This document shows positions 41,375 through 54,825 of a stretch of DNA of 64,000 bases, piece by piece (within the stretch, counting starts at the first letter, position 1; each line of letters begins with the position of its first letter). The position numbers and the translations under genes are program-made. The DNA comes from Alphaproteobacteria bacterium (GTDB lineage Bacteria; Pseudomonadota; Alphaproteobacteria; Rhizobiales; JAJFHC01): assembly GCA_021775805.1 (NCBI GenBank), contig JAJFHD010000129.1, positions 1 to 64,000 of the forward strand, read 5' to 3'. The notes beneath the pieces are model-generated. The model did no database searches. It saw only the letters and a program-made list of their open reading frames with translations, and had not been told where the DNA came from.

Positions 41375-43168
41375 ATGCCGGCAGAAGAGTGGCCTCCCGG
41401 AATCCTGGAACGCAGTGACCGATCAGACTTCATGACCCTTGGACAGCCTTCCCACGACGACCTCGCCTCGACGCAGAGTTTTGCGCCGAAGAGCGATGGT
41501 GACAGGCGTTGGGGGATCGTTGCCCTGTTCTTCAGCGCCCTGGTGGCGGCACCGGTCATAACCGTCGGTGTTCTGGCGATCAGCCCGACGCAGAACATGT
41601 GGCCGCACCTGATTTCGACGGTCCTGCCGGGCTACGTGCTGACCACCGTGCTGCTGATGACCGGCGTCGGGCTGGTTACCTTCGTCACCGGAACGACGAC
41701 AGCATGGCTGGTCGCCGTTTGCCGGTTTCCCGGCCGCAAGGTTCTGCAGTGGATGCTGCTGGTGCCACTGGCCACGCCGACCTATATCATCGCCTACACC
41801 TATGTGGATGTGTTCGAGTATTCCGGCACTGTGCAGACCCTGCTGCGCGAACTGTTCGGCTGGCGCAATGTCCGAGACTACTGGTTTCCGGAAGTCAGGT
41901 CGCTTGGCGGGGCGGTTTTTGTCATGTCCTTCGTGCTCTACCCGTATGTCTATCTGACGGCACGTTCCAGTTTCATGAAACAGTCCGTCTGCCTGCTTGA
42001 GGTCAGCCGCACACTCGGTCGCAGCCCGTGGGGCACTTTCTTCTTCGTGGCCTTGCCGATGGCCCGTCCGGCTATCGCCGTAGGCGTTACCCTGGCCATG
42101 ATGGAATGCCTCAACGATATCGGTGCGGTTGAATTTTTCGGCGTCAACACACTGACGGTGGGCATCTACACCACCTGGCTCGGCCGCGGCAACCTGGGCG
42201 GCGCGGCACAAATTGCCAGTATCGTCCTGATCTTCGTGTTTGCCCTGATCTGGCTGGAACGGCTGGCTCGAAGCCGACAGCGTTTCCACCACACCTCCCG
42301 GCGTGAGCGCAACCTCCGGCCGTTCCGCCTCAAGGGCATTCGAGGATGGGCCGCGACGACCATATGCGTCCTGCCGGTGATATTCGGGTTCGTGATCCCG
42401 GGCGTGGTGCTGATCGACTTTGCGATCGGCAATTTCGCAGAAGCGGCGAGCCCCGACTATTTCCGCTATGCCCGCAACAGCCTGATCCTGTCGGTGGTCG
42501 CCGCGACCGCCGCGATCGCCATCGGGCTGACGCTGGCCTATGCCCACCGGCTGTCACGGTCGAGTTTTGTCCAGATCGCAATCCGGTTTGCCAGTGTCGG
42601 TTATGCGGTTCCCGGTGCTGTGCTCGGGATCGGCATCCTGGTACCGCTTGCCCGCCTGGACAACGTCGTCGACGGTTTTGCCCGCGACCTCCTGGGGTTT
42701 TCCACGGGCCTGCTGCTGACCGGCACCATTTTTTCAATCGTATTTGCCTATGTTGTCAGGTTCCTGGCGATTTCCTACGGCTCCATCGAGTCCGGACTGG
42801 GACGCGTAACCCCCAATCTCGAGGCTGCCGCCCGCACGCTCGGGCGCTCCGCCGCCGGTGCCCTGCGCGAAGTCCACCTGCCCCTGATCCGGCCGGCACT
42901 TGCGACGGCCGGTCTGCTGGTTTTTGTCGACTGCATGAAGGAACTGCCGGCTACCCTGATCCTGCGGCCGTTCAACTTCGACACGTTGGCAACCCACGTC
43001 TATACCTACGCGTCACTCGACCTGCTCGAAGAAAGCGCCTTGTCGGCCTTGACCATTGTCGCTGTCGGGATCGTTCCCGTGATCCTGCTCAACCGGACGC
43101 TGAGAGAACCCAAGCGCCGTTCGCCGCGCCTGCCGGAACGTGCAGTGGTCCCTCCAAACAGCCCCTGA
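41375..43168 (+). CDS. Fe(III) ABC transporter fused permease (FbpB/SfuB-like)
   Basis: A 597-residue inner-membrane protein with two tandem permease modules, about twelve helices. Each half has the EAA-type coupling loop: LEVSRTLGRSPWGTFFFVALPMARPAI in the first and EAAARTLGRSAAGALREVHLPLIRPAL in the second. LVPLATPTYIIAYTYVDVFEY and MECLNDIGAVEFFGVNTL are typical of the FbpB/SfuB iron subgroup. ATG 41375 follows a Fur-like box; ATG 41432 is an equal alternative start, as neither has a good ribosome site. The partner ATPase and periplasmic binding protein are not adjacent. Confidence 0.9.
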   Translation: MPAEEWPPGILERSDRSDFMTLGQPSHDDLASTQSFAPKSDGDRRWGIVALFFSALVAAPVITVGVLAISPTQNMWPHLISTVLPGYVLTTVLLMTGVGLVTFVTGTTTAWLVAVCRFPGRKVLQWMLLVPLATPTYIIAYTYVDVFEYSGTVQTLLRELFGWRNVRDYWFPEVRSLGGAVFVMSFVLYPYVYLTARSSFMKQSVCLLEVSRTLGRSPWGTFFFVALPMARPAIAVGVTLAMMECLNDIGAVEFFGVNTLTVGIYTTWLGRGNLGGAAQIASIVLIFVFALIWLERLARSRQRFHHTSRRERNLRPFRLKGIRGWAATTICVLPVIFGFVIPGVVLIDFAIGNFAEAASPDYFRYARNSLILSVVAATAAIAIGLTLAYAHRLSRSSFVQIAIRFASVGYAVPGAVLGIGILVPLARLDNVVDGFARDLLGFSTGLLLTGTIFSIVFAYVVRFLAISYGSIESGLGRVTPNLEAAARTLGRSAAGALREVHLPLIRPALATAGLLVFVDCMKELPATLILRPFNFDTLATHVYTYASLDLLEESALSALTIVAVGIVPVILLNRTLREPKRRSPRLPERAVVPPNSP

Positions 43169-43190
43169 CTCGACCGGCTGCCGTATCCTG

Positions 43191-45146
<1,956 letters not shown>

Positions 45147-45339
45147 ATGTGTCACTCCACGGTTGTATTCTCTGTGACGGGCACATTACGTCCATGACAC
45201 AAATCGCCCAAGCTCAATTCGTTCAAACCCATGCCAATGACCGTTAATGCTATACGGTAGCGCAGATTGTTCCAAACGGGTTATACTCGTCCAAGTGGTT
45301 TAGCCACGATGTCCAATAAAAACGGTGCACCCTATCCCC

Positions 45340-47376
<2,037 letters not shown>

Positions 47377-47490
47377 TCCGGGCTCGCCCGCCATCGCTGC
47401 CAGGGGTTGGGAATTTGGTGTAGTTTCGGCTAAGCTGTGTTGGCGAATGATTCATCCTGGGCTGGGGATGAACGCACGGGCAACAGAGTG

Positions 47491-47736
47491 ATGTTATACA
47501 GACTATCCGCCACGGCAACCAAGATAATGCTGGCATCGCTGGTCGTAGGCGTTTTGTTGTCAACAGTGGATATCACAGCCGAGCAGGTGCTGGTTGACCT
47601 GGGCATAACCCCGGAGCGGGTTCTGTCGCTTCTCCAAAGAGGCGTCACGTGGGCCGTGCCTCATCTGATTCTGGGCTCGATCGTGATTGTGCCGGTGTGG
47701 GTCATCATCTATCTGTTTCGTCCGCCCCGCGGCTAG
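47491..47736 (+). CDS. Small two-helix membrane protein (DUF6460-like)
   Basis: An 81-residue protein with two hydrophobic helices (ATKIMLASLVVGVLLSTVDI and LILGSIVIVPVWVIIYLF) separated by an amphipathic stretch (VDLGITPERVLSLLQRGVTWAV). The pattern resembles small alphaproteobacterial membrane proteins of unknown function grouped as DUF6460. ATG 47491 starts just before the first helix; there is no strong ribosome site. It lies between asmA-like and moaE genes on the same strand. Confidence 0.7.
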   Translation: MLYRLSATATKIMLASLVVGVLLSTVDITAEQVLVDLGITPERVLSLLQRGVTWAVPHLILGSIVIVPVWVIIYLFRPPRG

Positions 47737-47800
47737 AACGTGTTTTGGAGTATGGCGTCCTTGTTCGATCGCCTTTATTGTGCGGCGGTATTTTTAGGGT

Positions 47801-48283
47801 ATGAGTGGGCGCGTGAGCAAAGTCATGATCCGGGTGCAAGAATCTCCTTTCGACATCGCAGAAGAGATGCGGCTTGTTCGCCAGGGCAACCTCGCCATCG
47901 GAGCGACCGCCGCCTTCGTCGGCACGGTGCGGGAGTTGTCCGGCGACAGCACCATCGACACCATGACACTCGAGCACTATCCGGGCATGACCGAGAAGGC
48001 GCTTGAAGACATTGCCGAACAGGCCCGGGAGCGCTGGCCGCTTGAGGCACTGCTGGTTGTGCATCGCTACGGCCGTCTCGAACCGGGCGACGATATCGTT
48101 CTTGTCATCACCGCGTCGGCTCACCGCAAGGCAGCGTTCGATGCCTGCATGTTCCTCATGGACTGGCTCAAAACCAAGGCACCTTTCTGGAAGCTCGAGT
48201 CCGGTCAGGACAGAGACGAGTGGGTCGATTCACGGCTTGATGACGAAGCTGCAGCCGCGCGGTGGGACACCAATGCCTCGTGA
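47801..48283 (+). CDS. moaE: Molybdopterin synthase catalytic subunit MoaE
   Basis: A 160-residue large subunit of molybdopterin synthase, which with thiocarboxylated MoaD converts precursor Z (cPMP) into molybdopterin. Family features are GATAAFVGTVRE, TLEHYPGMTEKALEDI, VVHRYGRLEPGDDIVLVITASAHRKAAFDAC (catalytic region) and WLKTKAPFWKLE with the conserved Lys residues. moaD is not adjacent. The next two genes are for tungstate/molybdate uptake, which fits the pathway. Start ATG 47801; ATG 47825 would also work. Confidence 0.95.
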   Translation: MSGRVSKVMIRVQESPFDIAEEMRLVRQGNLAIGATAAFVGTVRELSGDSTIDTMTLEHYPGMTEKALEDIAEQARERWPLEALLVVHRYGRLEPGDDIVLVITASAHRKAAFDACMFLMDWLKTKAPFWKLESGQDRDEWVDSRLDDEAAAARWDTNAS

Positions 48284-48349
48284 ATGTTGCTCTTCCCTGT
48301 GCCCGCCGGCCAGGCAGGGCAAAGCTGTGCGCCGGCTCATGTTGCGCCC

Positions 48350-49054
48350 ATGAACGATCTTTCCGAGGGAATCCTGTCAGCGTTTTCGCTGATCCTTTCA
48401 CTTAATCCGGATCTGCTGGAGATTGTCTGGCTGTCTCTGCGGGTCAGCCTCACGGCGGTTGCCTGCGCAGCTCTCATCGGCCTGCCGGCCGGGGCGCTGC
48501 TGGCGATCGTCAGGTTTCCCGGCCGCACCGCCGCAGTAGTGCTGCTCAATGCCCTGATGGGCCTGCCGCCAGTGGTGGTCGGCCTCGTGGTCTACCTGCT
48601 GCTATCCCGATCCGGGCCCCTGGGCGTCTTCGGCCTGTTGTTTACGCCAACCGCCATGATCATCGCCCAGACAATTCTCATTACGCCCATCATCGCCGCC
48701 GTGACGCGGCAGATCATCGGCGACCTGTGGCGCCTGCATCGCGAGCAACTGATTTCCTTTTGTGCCTCGCGGCGCCAGACCGCCCTCACCCTCGTCTGGG
48801 ATGGCCGCTTTCAGCTCATTACCGCGGTGCTTGCCGGATTTGGACGGGCCGTCGCAGAAGTAGGTGCCGTCATGATCGTTGGCGGCAACATCGAACACGC
48901 CACCCGGGTTCTGACCACGGCCATCGCTCTGGAGACCAGCAAGGGCAATCTCGATCTTGCGATCGGCCTCGGCCTTGTGCTCATAACCCTGTCGCTTCTG
49001 GTCAACGGTGCTGTCTTTGCGGTGTCGATCAATGACAGGGAACGGCGGTTGTGA
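48350..49054 (+). CDS. Tungstate/molybdate ABC transporter permease (TupB-like)
   Basis: A 234-residue inner-membrane permease of the ModB/TupB group with about five or six helices. VLLNALMGLPPVVVGLVVYLLLSRSGPLG is a strong match to TupB-type proteins, and the coupling loop region is LWRLHREQLISFCASRRQTALTLVWDGRFQL. FGRAVAEVGAVMIVGGNIEHATRVLTTAIALET is the conserved C-terminal block. ATG 48350 is chosen over an earlier frame start because the upstream residues are not family-like. Its stop overlaps the ATPase gene by 4 bp. No binding protein (TupA) is adjacent. Confidence 0.88.
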   Translation: MNDLSEGILSAFSLILSLNPDLLEIVWLSLRVSLTAVACAALIGLPAGALLAIVRFPGRTAAVVLLNALMGLPPVVVGLVVYLLLSRSGPLGVFGLLFTPTAMIIAQTILITPIIAAVTRQIIGDLWRLHREQLISFCASRRQTALTLVWDGRFQLITAVLAGFGRAVAEVGAVMIVGGNIEHATRVLTTAIALETSKGNLDLAIGLGLVLITLSLLVNGAVFAVSINDRERRL

Positions 49055-49767
49055 CCGATATCCTTCCGCTGGAACTTCGAGAGTTGAGTTTTGACGCCGA
49101 CGGACTGCGGCTGATCGATGCGGTAAACCTGACGGTTGTGGACGGCCCGCTGACAATGATCGTCGGGCCCAATGGTGCAGGCAAGAGCCTGTTGCTTCGT
49201 CTGTGCCATGGTCTGCTCGCGCCCACGGGCGGACAGGTTGTCTGGCAGGGACCCCGGCGGGCGGACGCAGCACTTCATCAGGCCATGGTGTTTCAACGCC
49301 CGGTGGTTCTGCGCCGGTCGGTGTTCGCCAACGTGGAGTATCCGCTCAAGCTTCGCGGCGTGGCCAGGTCAATCCGCCGCAACCGGGTGCTGGAAGCCCT
49401 GCAGCGAACGGGGATCGAACATCTGGCGGAGCGGCCGGCGGCGGTCCTGTCGGGCGGTGAGCAGCAAAAGCTTGCCCTGGCGCGGGCGTGGACGCTTGAA
49501 CCGGAAATTCTGTTTCTCGATGAACCGACAGCCAGCCTGGATCCCGCCAGCACGCTCGATGTGGAGAGACTGATCGGAGACATTCATGCCTCGGGCATCA
49601 AGGTCATGATGACGAGTCACAACCTGGGGCAACTCAGACGCCTGGCCGACGAGGTCGTGTTTCTGAGCAACGGAAAGATCGTCGAACGGGCGGACACTCT
49701 GGCGTTCCTTTCAGACCCGAAATCGCCACAAGCACAAGCCTATCTTGCCGGCGAAATTGCAGTATGA
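49051..49767 (+). CDS. Tungstate/molybdate ABC transporter ATPase (TupC-like)
   Basis: A 238-residue ABC ATPase. Walker A GPNGAGKSLLLRLCHGLL (Ser-Leu replaces the usual Ser/Thr-Thr), Q-loop MVFQRPVVLRRSVFANVEY, signature VLSGGEQQKLALARAW, Walker B EILFLDEPTASLDP and switch His MTSHNLGQL are all present. The QRPVLRR-type Q-loop is characteristic of the tungstate group. It begins with GTG overlapping the permease stop, so the two are translated together. The pair lacks its periplasmic binding protein here. Confidence 0.88.
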   Translation: MTDILPLELRELSFDADGLRLIDAVNLTVVDGPLTMIVGPNGAGKSLLLRLCHGLLAPTGGQVVWQGPRRADAALHQAMVFQRPVVLRRSVFANVEYPLKLRGVARSIRRNRVLEALQRTGIEHLAERPAAVLSGGEQQKLALARAWTLEPEILFLDEPTASLDPASTLDVERLIGDIHASGIKVMMTSHNLGQLRRLADEVVFLSNGKIVERADTLAFLSDPKSPQAQAYLAGEIAV

Positions 49768-49890
49768 ACCAACTGCGCACCGCGCCTGCCCGGATGAACA
49801 GGTTTAACCCATGAAATGAGTCAATAACTCCTTCCTTTGGTGTAAGGCACAGTCCCCAGTACAATCACAGTCCAGGCATTCCGCACCGTC

Positions 49891-50403
49891 ATGACGACAA
49901 GAAATATCCTCGATTGGCTGGCAACGATCGGCCTGGCGGGTCTTCTCGTGATCGTCATCCGGTATCTGCCCCAGGAACAGGTCAAGGGCGGTGCGAGAGT
50001 CATCGACGGCGACAGTTTTCATCTCGACGGGAAAACCGTCCGGCTTTACGGCATCGATGCCCCGGAATGGCGCCAGACGTGCACCCGCACAGACGGCCGG
50101 CGCTGGACGTGCGGCAGGGCGGCCGCGGCGGAATTGCGGGCTCTCCTGGCCAACATAGAGGTGGCGTGCACGATCATCGATATGGATCGCTACCGCCGAC
50201 ATGTGGGGCGCTGCACGGCCAATCAGTTGAACGTCAACGACAAGATGGTCCGCTCCGGATACGCCCTGGCGCTGCGCAGCATCACTTATGCCTATGTCGG
50301 CGCCGAGCGGGAAGCTCGGCGAGCAAGGCGCGGGGTTTGGACCGGATCCATGACACCGCCCTGGACGTGGCGCAAAAACCGCAAGAACCGTAGTCGCCGG
50401 TAG
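49891..50403 (+). CDS. Membrane-anchored thermonuclease family protein
   Basis: A 170-residue staphylococcal-nuclease-like protein with an N-terminal helix (IGLAGLLVIVIRYL) that is either a signal or an anchor. The SNase core has ARVIDGDSFHLDGKTVRLYGIDAPE (calcium-binding Asp residues and the conserved Arg) and, later, MDRYRRHVGRC and AEREARRARRGVW with the second and third catalytic region. Cysteines in the loop (TCTRTDGRRWTCG) are typical of proteobacterial forms. The C-terminus is very basic. Role is uncertain; extracellular or periplasmic nucleic-acid cleavage is likely. Confidence 0.88.
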   Translation: MTTRNILDWLATIGLAGLLVIVIRYLPQEQVKGGARVIDGDSFHLDGKTVRLYGIDAPEWRQTCTRTDGRRWTCGRAAAAELRALLANIEVACTIIDMDRYRRHVGRCTANQLNVNDKMVRSGYALALRSITYAYVGAEREARRARRGVWTGSMTPPWTWRKNRKNRSRR

Positions 50404-50488
50404 AACGCACTCGCCGCGGCGGCAAAACCCACTCCAGAGGGCATCTGTGCAAATCCGGCGCGATTCAACCGGTTATTGGCCGCTGCTT

Positions 50489-53224
50489 TCAACCCGCCCG
50501 TTCGATGGGCAGAGAAAAGGTGAACGTGGTCCCTTCTCCCAACACGCTTTCAACGTCAATCGTGCCGTTATGGGCTTCGACAATCTTCTTAACAATGGCA
50601 AGGCCCAACCCGGTACTCTTTTCGCCGGCTGTCGGCTTCGCACTAAGCTTTTCAAATGCGTGGAACACTCTGTCGATTTCGTCCGGAGATATGCCTTGTC
50701 CGTGGTCCTGAACCGCTATGCTGACCGCTGCGTTCTGACACCAAACCGAGGTGCTGATGACGGTATCAGGAGGGGAAAACTTGATGGCATTTGTGAGCAG
50801 GTTGTCGATCACCTGGCCAACGCGGTCATGGTCAAAATGCTGTCGGGGGACGTCGGCAATATCGGTTTTGATGTCTATGCCCTTGGCTTCAGCGCTAAAC
50901 ACGATCAATGCAATCCGCTGCTTCAGCAATTCCCCGAGATTTCCTTCGCTCCATGCAAGATCGAATTTTCCGCTCTCGATGGCTGAAACGTCCAGCAGAT
51001 CGTTGAGGAGGCCCAGCATTTGGTCGCTGACCGAATTGATGGACGAAATGAGTTCCCTTTCCTTTTCCTGATCGAGGTCGAGTTCAATAATCAACTGACT
51101 CATTCCGCGGATGGCACTCAACGGGTTGCGTAAATCGTGCGCGGCCATGCCAAGGAACTTGTTCTTCAGCTCATCCAATTCCTGTAGTTCGGCGTTCGCG
51201 GTACGCAGGGCCGTTTCTGCATTTTTCAACTCGGTGACGTCGACGATAACGGTAATCGTGTATCCGTTGGCCAAGGGTTTACGGATAATTTTCAAGTTTC
51301 GGCCGTCGATCGACCGGTCTTCAAAGCTCGATTCGGTGCCGGCGAAATAGGAAGCGATTCGCTCGGCGACTATTTCCTCTCGTGTCCCTTCTCCCAACAA
51401 CAGTCCCCGATCGAACTCCGACTCGAATATCGATCGGATCGGCGTTCCGGCAACAGCCAGCCCGTCAGGATCGCCAAAGAACTCCTTATACATACTATTG
51501 ACGACAACGAGATTCAGATCCTTGTCAACCACGGTTATGGAGCCCGGCATGTTTTCAAGAGTCATGCGCAATTGCTCTTCTTTCTCGGCCAGGCGTTTTT
51601 CAGCTTCCTTGCGCTTGCTGATGTCATGATTGATTGTACCGAGGCCGATGTCGTTTCCATCGGAACCAATGACCGGGAACCGGGTGCTCACCACAGTCCG
51701 GGTCTCTCCGTCGGGGTAAAAGAGGTCAACCTCGCGCTGGGAAGCAGACTTGGCGGCGATGGTCTTCCTGTCCAAATCTTCGAATTCGGCCGCCTGTTCA
51801 GGATCGTAGATATCATGGCCGGTCTTGCCGATAACATCCTCCCGACGCACCTTCACCCATTCCTCGAAGCGCCGGTTTACAAAAAGAAACCGCAGGTCTG
51901 AGTCTTTGAGGCTAATGAACTCGGGCAAGTTGTCGGCCAATGCGTGGAGAATCTCCCGGTTTCTTGTCACTTCATCTTCGGCACGTTTGCGCCCGATGGC
52001 ATTGTCTCTGAAAACCTCGAGCGTCCGGGCCATTTCAACCAGTTCATCATTGCCGCGCAGCACAGGGATCTCCACGTCCAGTTTGCGCTGTGCCAACCGA
52101 TGCATGACACTTGTCATGGCGACGATCGGGCGCGACAGGCCGGCCGCGAGCCATATGCCGAAAATGGTAACAGTAACCGCGATTACGAGGCCCGAGATAA
52201 TCAGGTAGTGACGGAGTTCATCCACCGGTGCAAATATTTCCGCAAGATCGATCTCTGCCAGAAGCGCCCACGCCTGACCCGCAAAGGCCACCGATGTGTA
52301 GGTAACAAGTACCTCGGTTCCGTTGGGGTCGGTAACGACCTGTGTTCCCGACATGCCCTCCAGAGCGCGGTTCACGATTTCCAGGGGCTTTTTGGTCCTG
52401 AGGATTTCCGACGTCGTTGCGAGACGCGGGTCATTGCGGACGAGCAGATCCTGGCCAACCAGGTATGCGCGCTCGGATCTGCCCATTCCGGCGGAAACCT
52501 GCATGATGCCGTTTATCCGCCGGATCGGTATCTGAACCGCAAGTACGCCTAGGAACTTTTCAGAACTGTCAAATACAGGAGTCGACAGGAAGCTGGCCGG
52601 TGCGCCGTGACTTGGCTCATAGGGCTTGAAATCGAAGAAGGCCAGAAAGCCGGGATATCGATTGGAGGCCGTAATACGGAACGCAACACCGAGGTCGGTG
52701 CTTCGCCAACGTCCCGTCGTCATGTTGGTTGCAAAATCGATCTCCTTGACCACCGTATACACCAGATTGCCGGTCCTATCGAAAAGGAAGAGGTCGTGGT
52801 AACCACGCTCTTCCAGGACCTGGCGGAACCAGGGGTGTTGGCGCCCATGGGCGACACTGTATTGTGAGCCGTCTCCAGCCTGGTCCAGGGCCTGCTTTTC
52901 GCCCGCGGGATGGGGATTTTCTTGGATGTACAGCTTCTGCAACGTTTCCTGCGGCACGCCTTCCAATCGGGTCCAGGCGTCAGTGAACTGACTCAATGCG
53001 TCCCGTACGGACCTGTCGGACGACAACAGCGACAAATCCTGTTGGACAGATTTGAAATATCGGCGAAGTGCGGATTTTCGGCTTTCCAGAATTTCTATGG
53101 AGTGGCGTTCGGCCGCCCCGCGCAATTGCGTCTTTGATATCTGATACGCGACAACCCCGGTCACAACGGAAGCGGCCAACGCCGTCATGACGATCACCAA
53201 AGGGTATTTGACCGTAAGACGCAT
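50489..53224 (-). CDS. Cache-HAMP-PAS-PAS sensor histidine kinase
   Basis: A 911-residue membrane kinase. First helix near residues 6-26, a large periplasmic double-Cache domain (about 30-310; HPWFRQVLEERGYHDLFLFD, SERAYLVGQDLLVRND), second helix (LIISGLVIAVTVTIFGIWLAAG), HAMP, PAS with LPEFISLKDSDLRFLFVN, second PAS with MPGSITVVDKDLNLVVVN, HisKA with MAAHDLRNPLSAIRG (His near 695) and HATPase with NLLTNAIKFS, DHGQGISPDEI and GEKSTGLGLAIVKKI. Start is one of three nearby ATG codons (53245, 53230, 53224); the last fits GGGAG spacing best. It is divergent from the receiver-MBL gene, its probable partner. Confidence 0.9.
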   Translation of the reverse strand: MRLTVKYPLVIVMTALAASVVTGVVAYQISKTQLRGAAERHSIEILESRKSALRRYFKSVQQDLSLLSSDRSVRDALSQFTDAWTRLEGVPQETLQKLYIQENPHPAGEKQALDQAGDGSQYSVAHGRQHPWFRQVLEERGYHDLFLFDRTGNLVYTVVKEIDFATNMTTGRWRSTDLGVAFRITASNRYPGFLAFFDFKPYEPSHGAPASFLSTPVFDSSEKFLGVLAVQIPIRRINGIMQVSAGMGRSERAYLVGQDLLVRNDPRLATTSEILRTKKPLEIVNRALEGMSGTQVVTDPNGTEVLVTYTSVAFAGQAWALLAEIDLAEIFAPVDELRHYLIISGLVIAVTVTIFGIWLAAGLSRPIVAMTSVMHRLAQRKLDVEIPVLRGNDELVEMARTLEVFRDNAIGRKRAEDEVTRNREILHALADNLPEFISLKDSDLRFLFVNRRFEEWVKVRREDVIGKTGHDIYDPEQAAEFEDLDRKTIAAKSASQREVDLFYPDGETRTVVSTRFPVIGSDGNDIGLGTINHDISKRKEAEKRLAEKEEQLRMTLENMPGSITVVDKDLNLVVVNSMYKEFFGDPDGLAVAGTPIRSIFESEFDRGLLLGEGTREEIVAERIASYFAGTESSFEDRSIDGRNLKIIRKPLANGYTITVIVDVTELKNAETALRTANAELQELDELKNKFLGMAAHDLRNPLSAIRGMSQLIIELDLDQEKERELISSINSVSDQMLGLLNDLLDVSAIESGKFDLAWSEGNLGELLKQRIALIVFSAEAKGIDIKTDIADVPRQHFDHDRVGQVIDNLLTNAIKFSPPDTVISTSVWCQNAAVSIAVQDHGQGISPDEIDRVFHAFEKLSAKPTAGEKSTGLGLAIVKKIVEAHNGTIDVESVLGEGTTFTFSLPIERAG

Positions 53225-53511
53225 GAACATCCCGCTCCCAAGCATTCAATTGGAACCCAGCAAAATTTCACTGCGGTTTGCGACTGGGAGATGATCGGCC
53301 CCCACCGGGTGGTCCCGACATGAATGTTAGTGCATGGCCGGCCTTTGGTCCATTTTGAAGGCAGATTCGGGCTCAGACGGATCTGACGTCGATTGCAGCG
53401 CTCCCGTTGCCCCGCCGGCAACGGGGCTCCGACACGATTGATGCGTTGCGACATTTGATCTAACGTCAATGCAATGACGAGAATCGACACATAAGTTGAA
53501 CAGGATAAAAT

Positions 53512-54741
53512 GTGGAGAATCCGAAGCGGGTTTTTATTGTTGACGATTACGCATCGATAGCCGTCGTTGCAAAGACGCTGTTGGAGAACGCGGGACACGA
53601 GGCGACGATCTTCACGTCGAGCACTGAAGCTTTGTCCGAAATCCTCTCCCAAAAGCCTGATTGTGTCCTGCTCGATATCATGATGCCCGGAATGGATGGA
53701 TTGGAGCTTTGCCGGCAGATTCGCAAAGTCCTTAGCCCCTCGGAACTCAAGATCATCATCTGTTCGAGCAAATCATTTGATTACGACCGGGTTCAGGCTC
53801 AGGAAGCCGGCGCGGACGGGTACATCCAAAAACCCATTGAACACGAGACCTTCATCGACCAGATCAACGCCGTGACCTCTGATGATGTGACTGTGCGCTT
53901 TTGGGGCGCGCGCGGTACCTTGCCCAGGCCGGGTAGAGATACCAACAAATACGGCGGCAATACCATGTGCGTGACAATGAGCTTTCCCCAGGGCCAGTTT
54001 TTCATATTCGACGCCGGCTCAGGTCTGAAGTACCTGGGCGATGATCTCCTTGCCCAGGGACGAAAGCGCATCACGGGGAGATTGTTTATCTCGCATCCGC
54101 ACTGGGATCACATCAGCACCATCCCGTTCTTTGCGCCGCTATACGTTCCGGGAAACGAATTCCAGATCATTGGAGTCGCACAAGGCGGTACATCAATCAG
54201 TGATCAGGTGAAGGCGCAAATGGGCGGGATCTATTTTCCGATCACCATTCGCGAATTCGGCGCGCATGTCCATTTCCTCGACCTGCACGAGGGCACCTAT
54301 GAAGTGGATCGAATTGAAGTGCAGACGATGCTGCTGTCTCACCCCGGCAACTGCCTCGGGTATCGTGTCAACTACGGTGGCCGCTCGATCTGTTACGTCA
54401 CCGACAACGAGCTGTTTTTCGCCGACTCGGAATTCTACTCCGAGGAGTATGAAAATCGATTGACCGCGTTTGTGGACGGCGCCGATGTGCTGATAACGGA
54501 CGCGACCTATCTGGACGAAGAGTATCCGGGCAAAGTCGGCTGGGGGCATTCCTGCGTCAGCCAAGTTGTAGAGCTGGCCCTCGGCGCACAGGTCAAATCT
54601 CTTTATCTGGTTCATCACGATCCCAGTCAGAACGACGATGCGATCGGGCGAAAGGTCGATTTTGCGAGAGACCTGATCAGCGAGCGTGGATCCTCGTTGA
54701 GTTGCATGGCTCCTCTGGAGGGTCAATCAGTCGTGGTCTGA
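53512..54741 (+). CDS. Response regulator receiver fused to metallo-beta-lactamase-fold hydrolase
   Basis: A 409-residue two-domain protein. The receiver (residues 5-120) is complete: acid pair Asp11/Asp12, phospho-Asp55 in CVLLDIMMPGMDG, Lys107 in YIQKPI. The MBL-fold domain (from about 125) has FWGARGTLPRPG, YGGNTMCV, the metal motif ISHPHWDH (His195, His197, Asp199, His200), SHPGNCLGY, YVTDNEL and LVHHDPSQ, so the zinc ligands are intact. The domain resembles cyclic-nucleotide phosphodiesterase-like MBLs. GTG 53512 with AGGA upstream is the start. The neighbouring divergent kinase could phosphorylate it. Confidence 0.9.
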   Translation: MENPKRVFIVDDYASIAVVAKTLLENAGHEATIFTSSTEALSEILSQKPDCVLLDIMMPGMDGLELCRQIRKVLSPSELKIIICSSKSFDYDRVQAQEAGADGYIQKPIEHETFIDQINAVTSDDVTVRFWGARGTLPRPGRDTNKYGGNTMCVTMSFPQGQFFIFDAGSGLKYLGDDLLAQGRKRITGRLFISHPHWDHISTIPFFAPLYVPGNEFQIIGVAQGGTSISDQVKAQMGGIYFPITIREFGAHVHFLDLHEGTYEVDRIEVQTMLLSHPGNCLGYRVNYGGRSICYVTDNELFFADSEFYSEEYENRLTAFVDGADVLITDATYLDEEYPGKVGWGHSCVSQVVELALGAQVKSLYLVHHDPSQNDDAIGRKVDFARDLISERGSSLSCMAPLEGQSVVV

Positions 54742-54825
54742 GCGATAACGCTCGTTTAGGCGCCGCGCACCTCCGGAAGATTCTCAAGCTTCCGGCAACA
54801 ACCCGGTTTTCTGAAATCCAACAGA

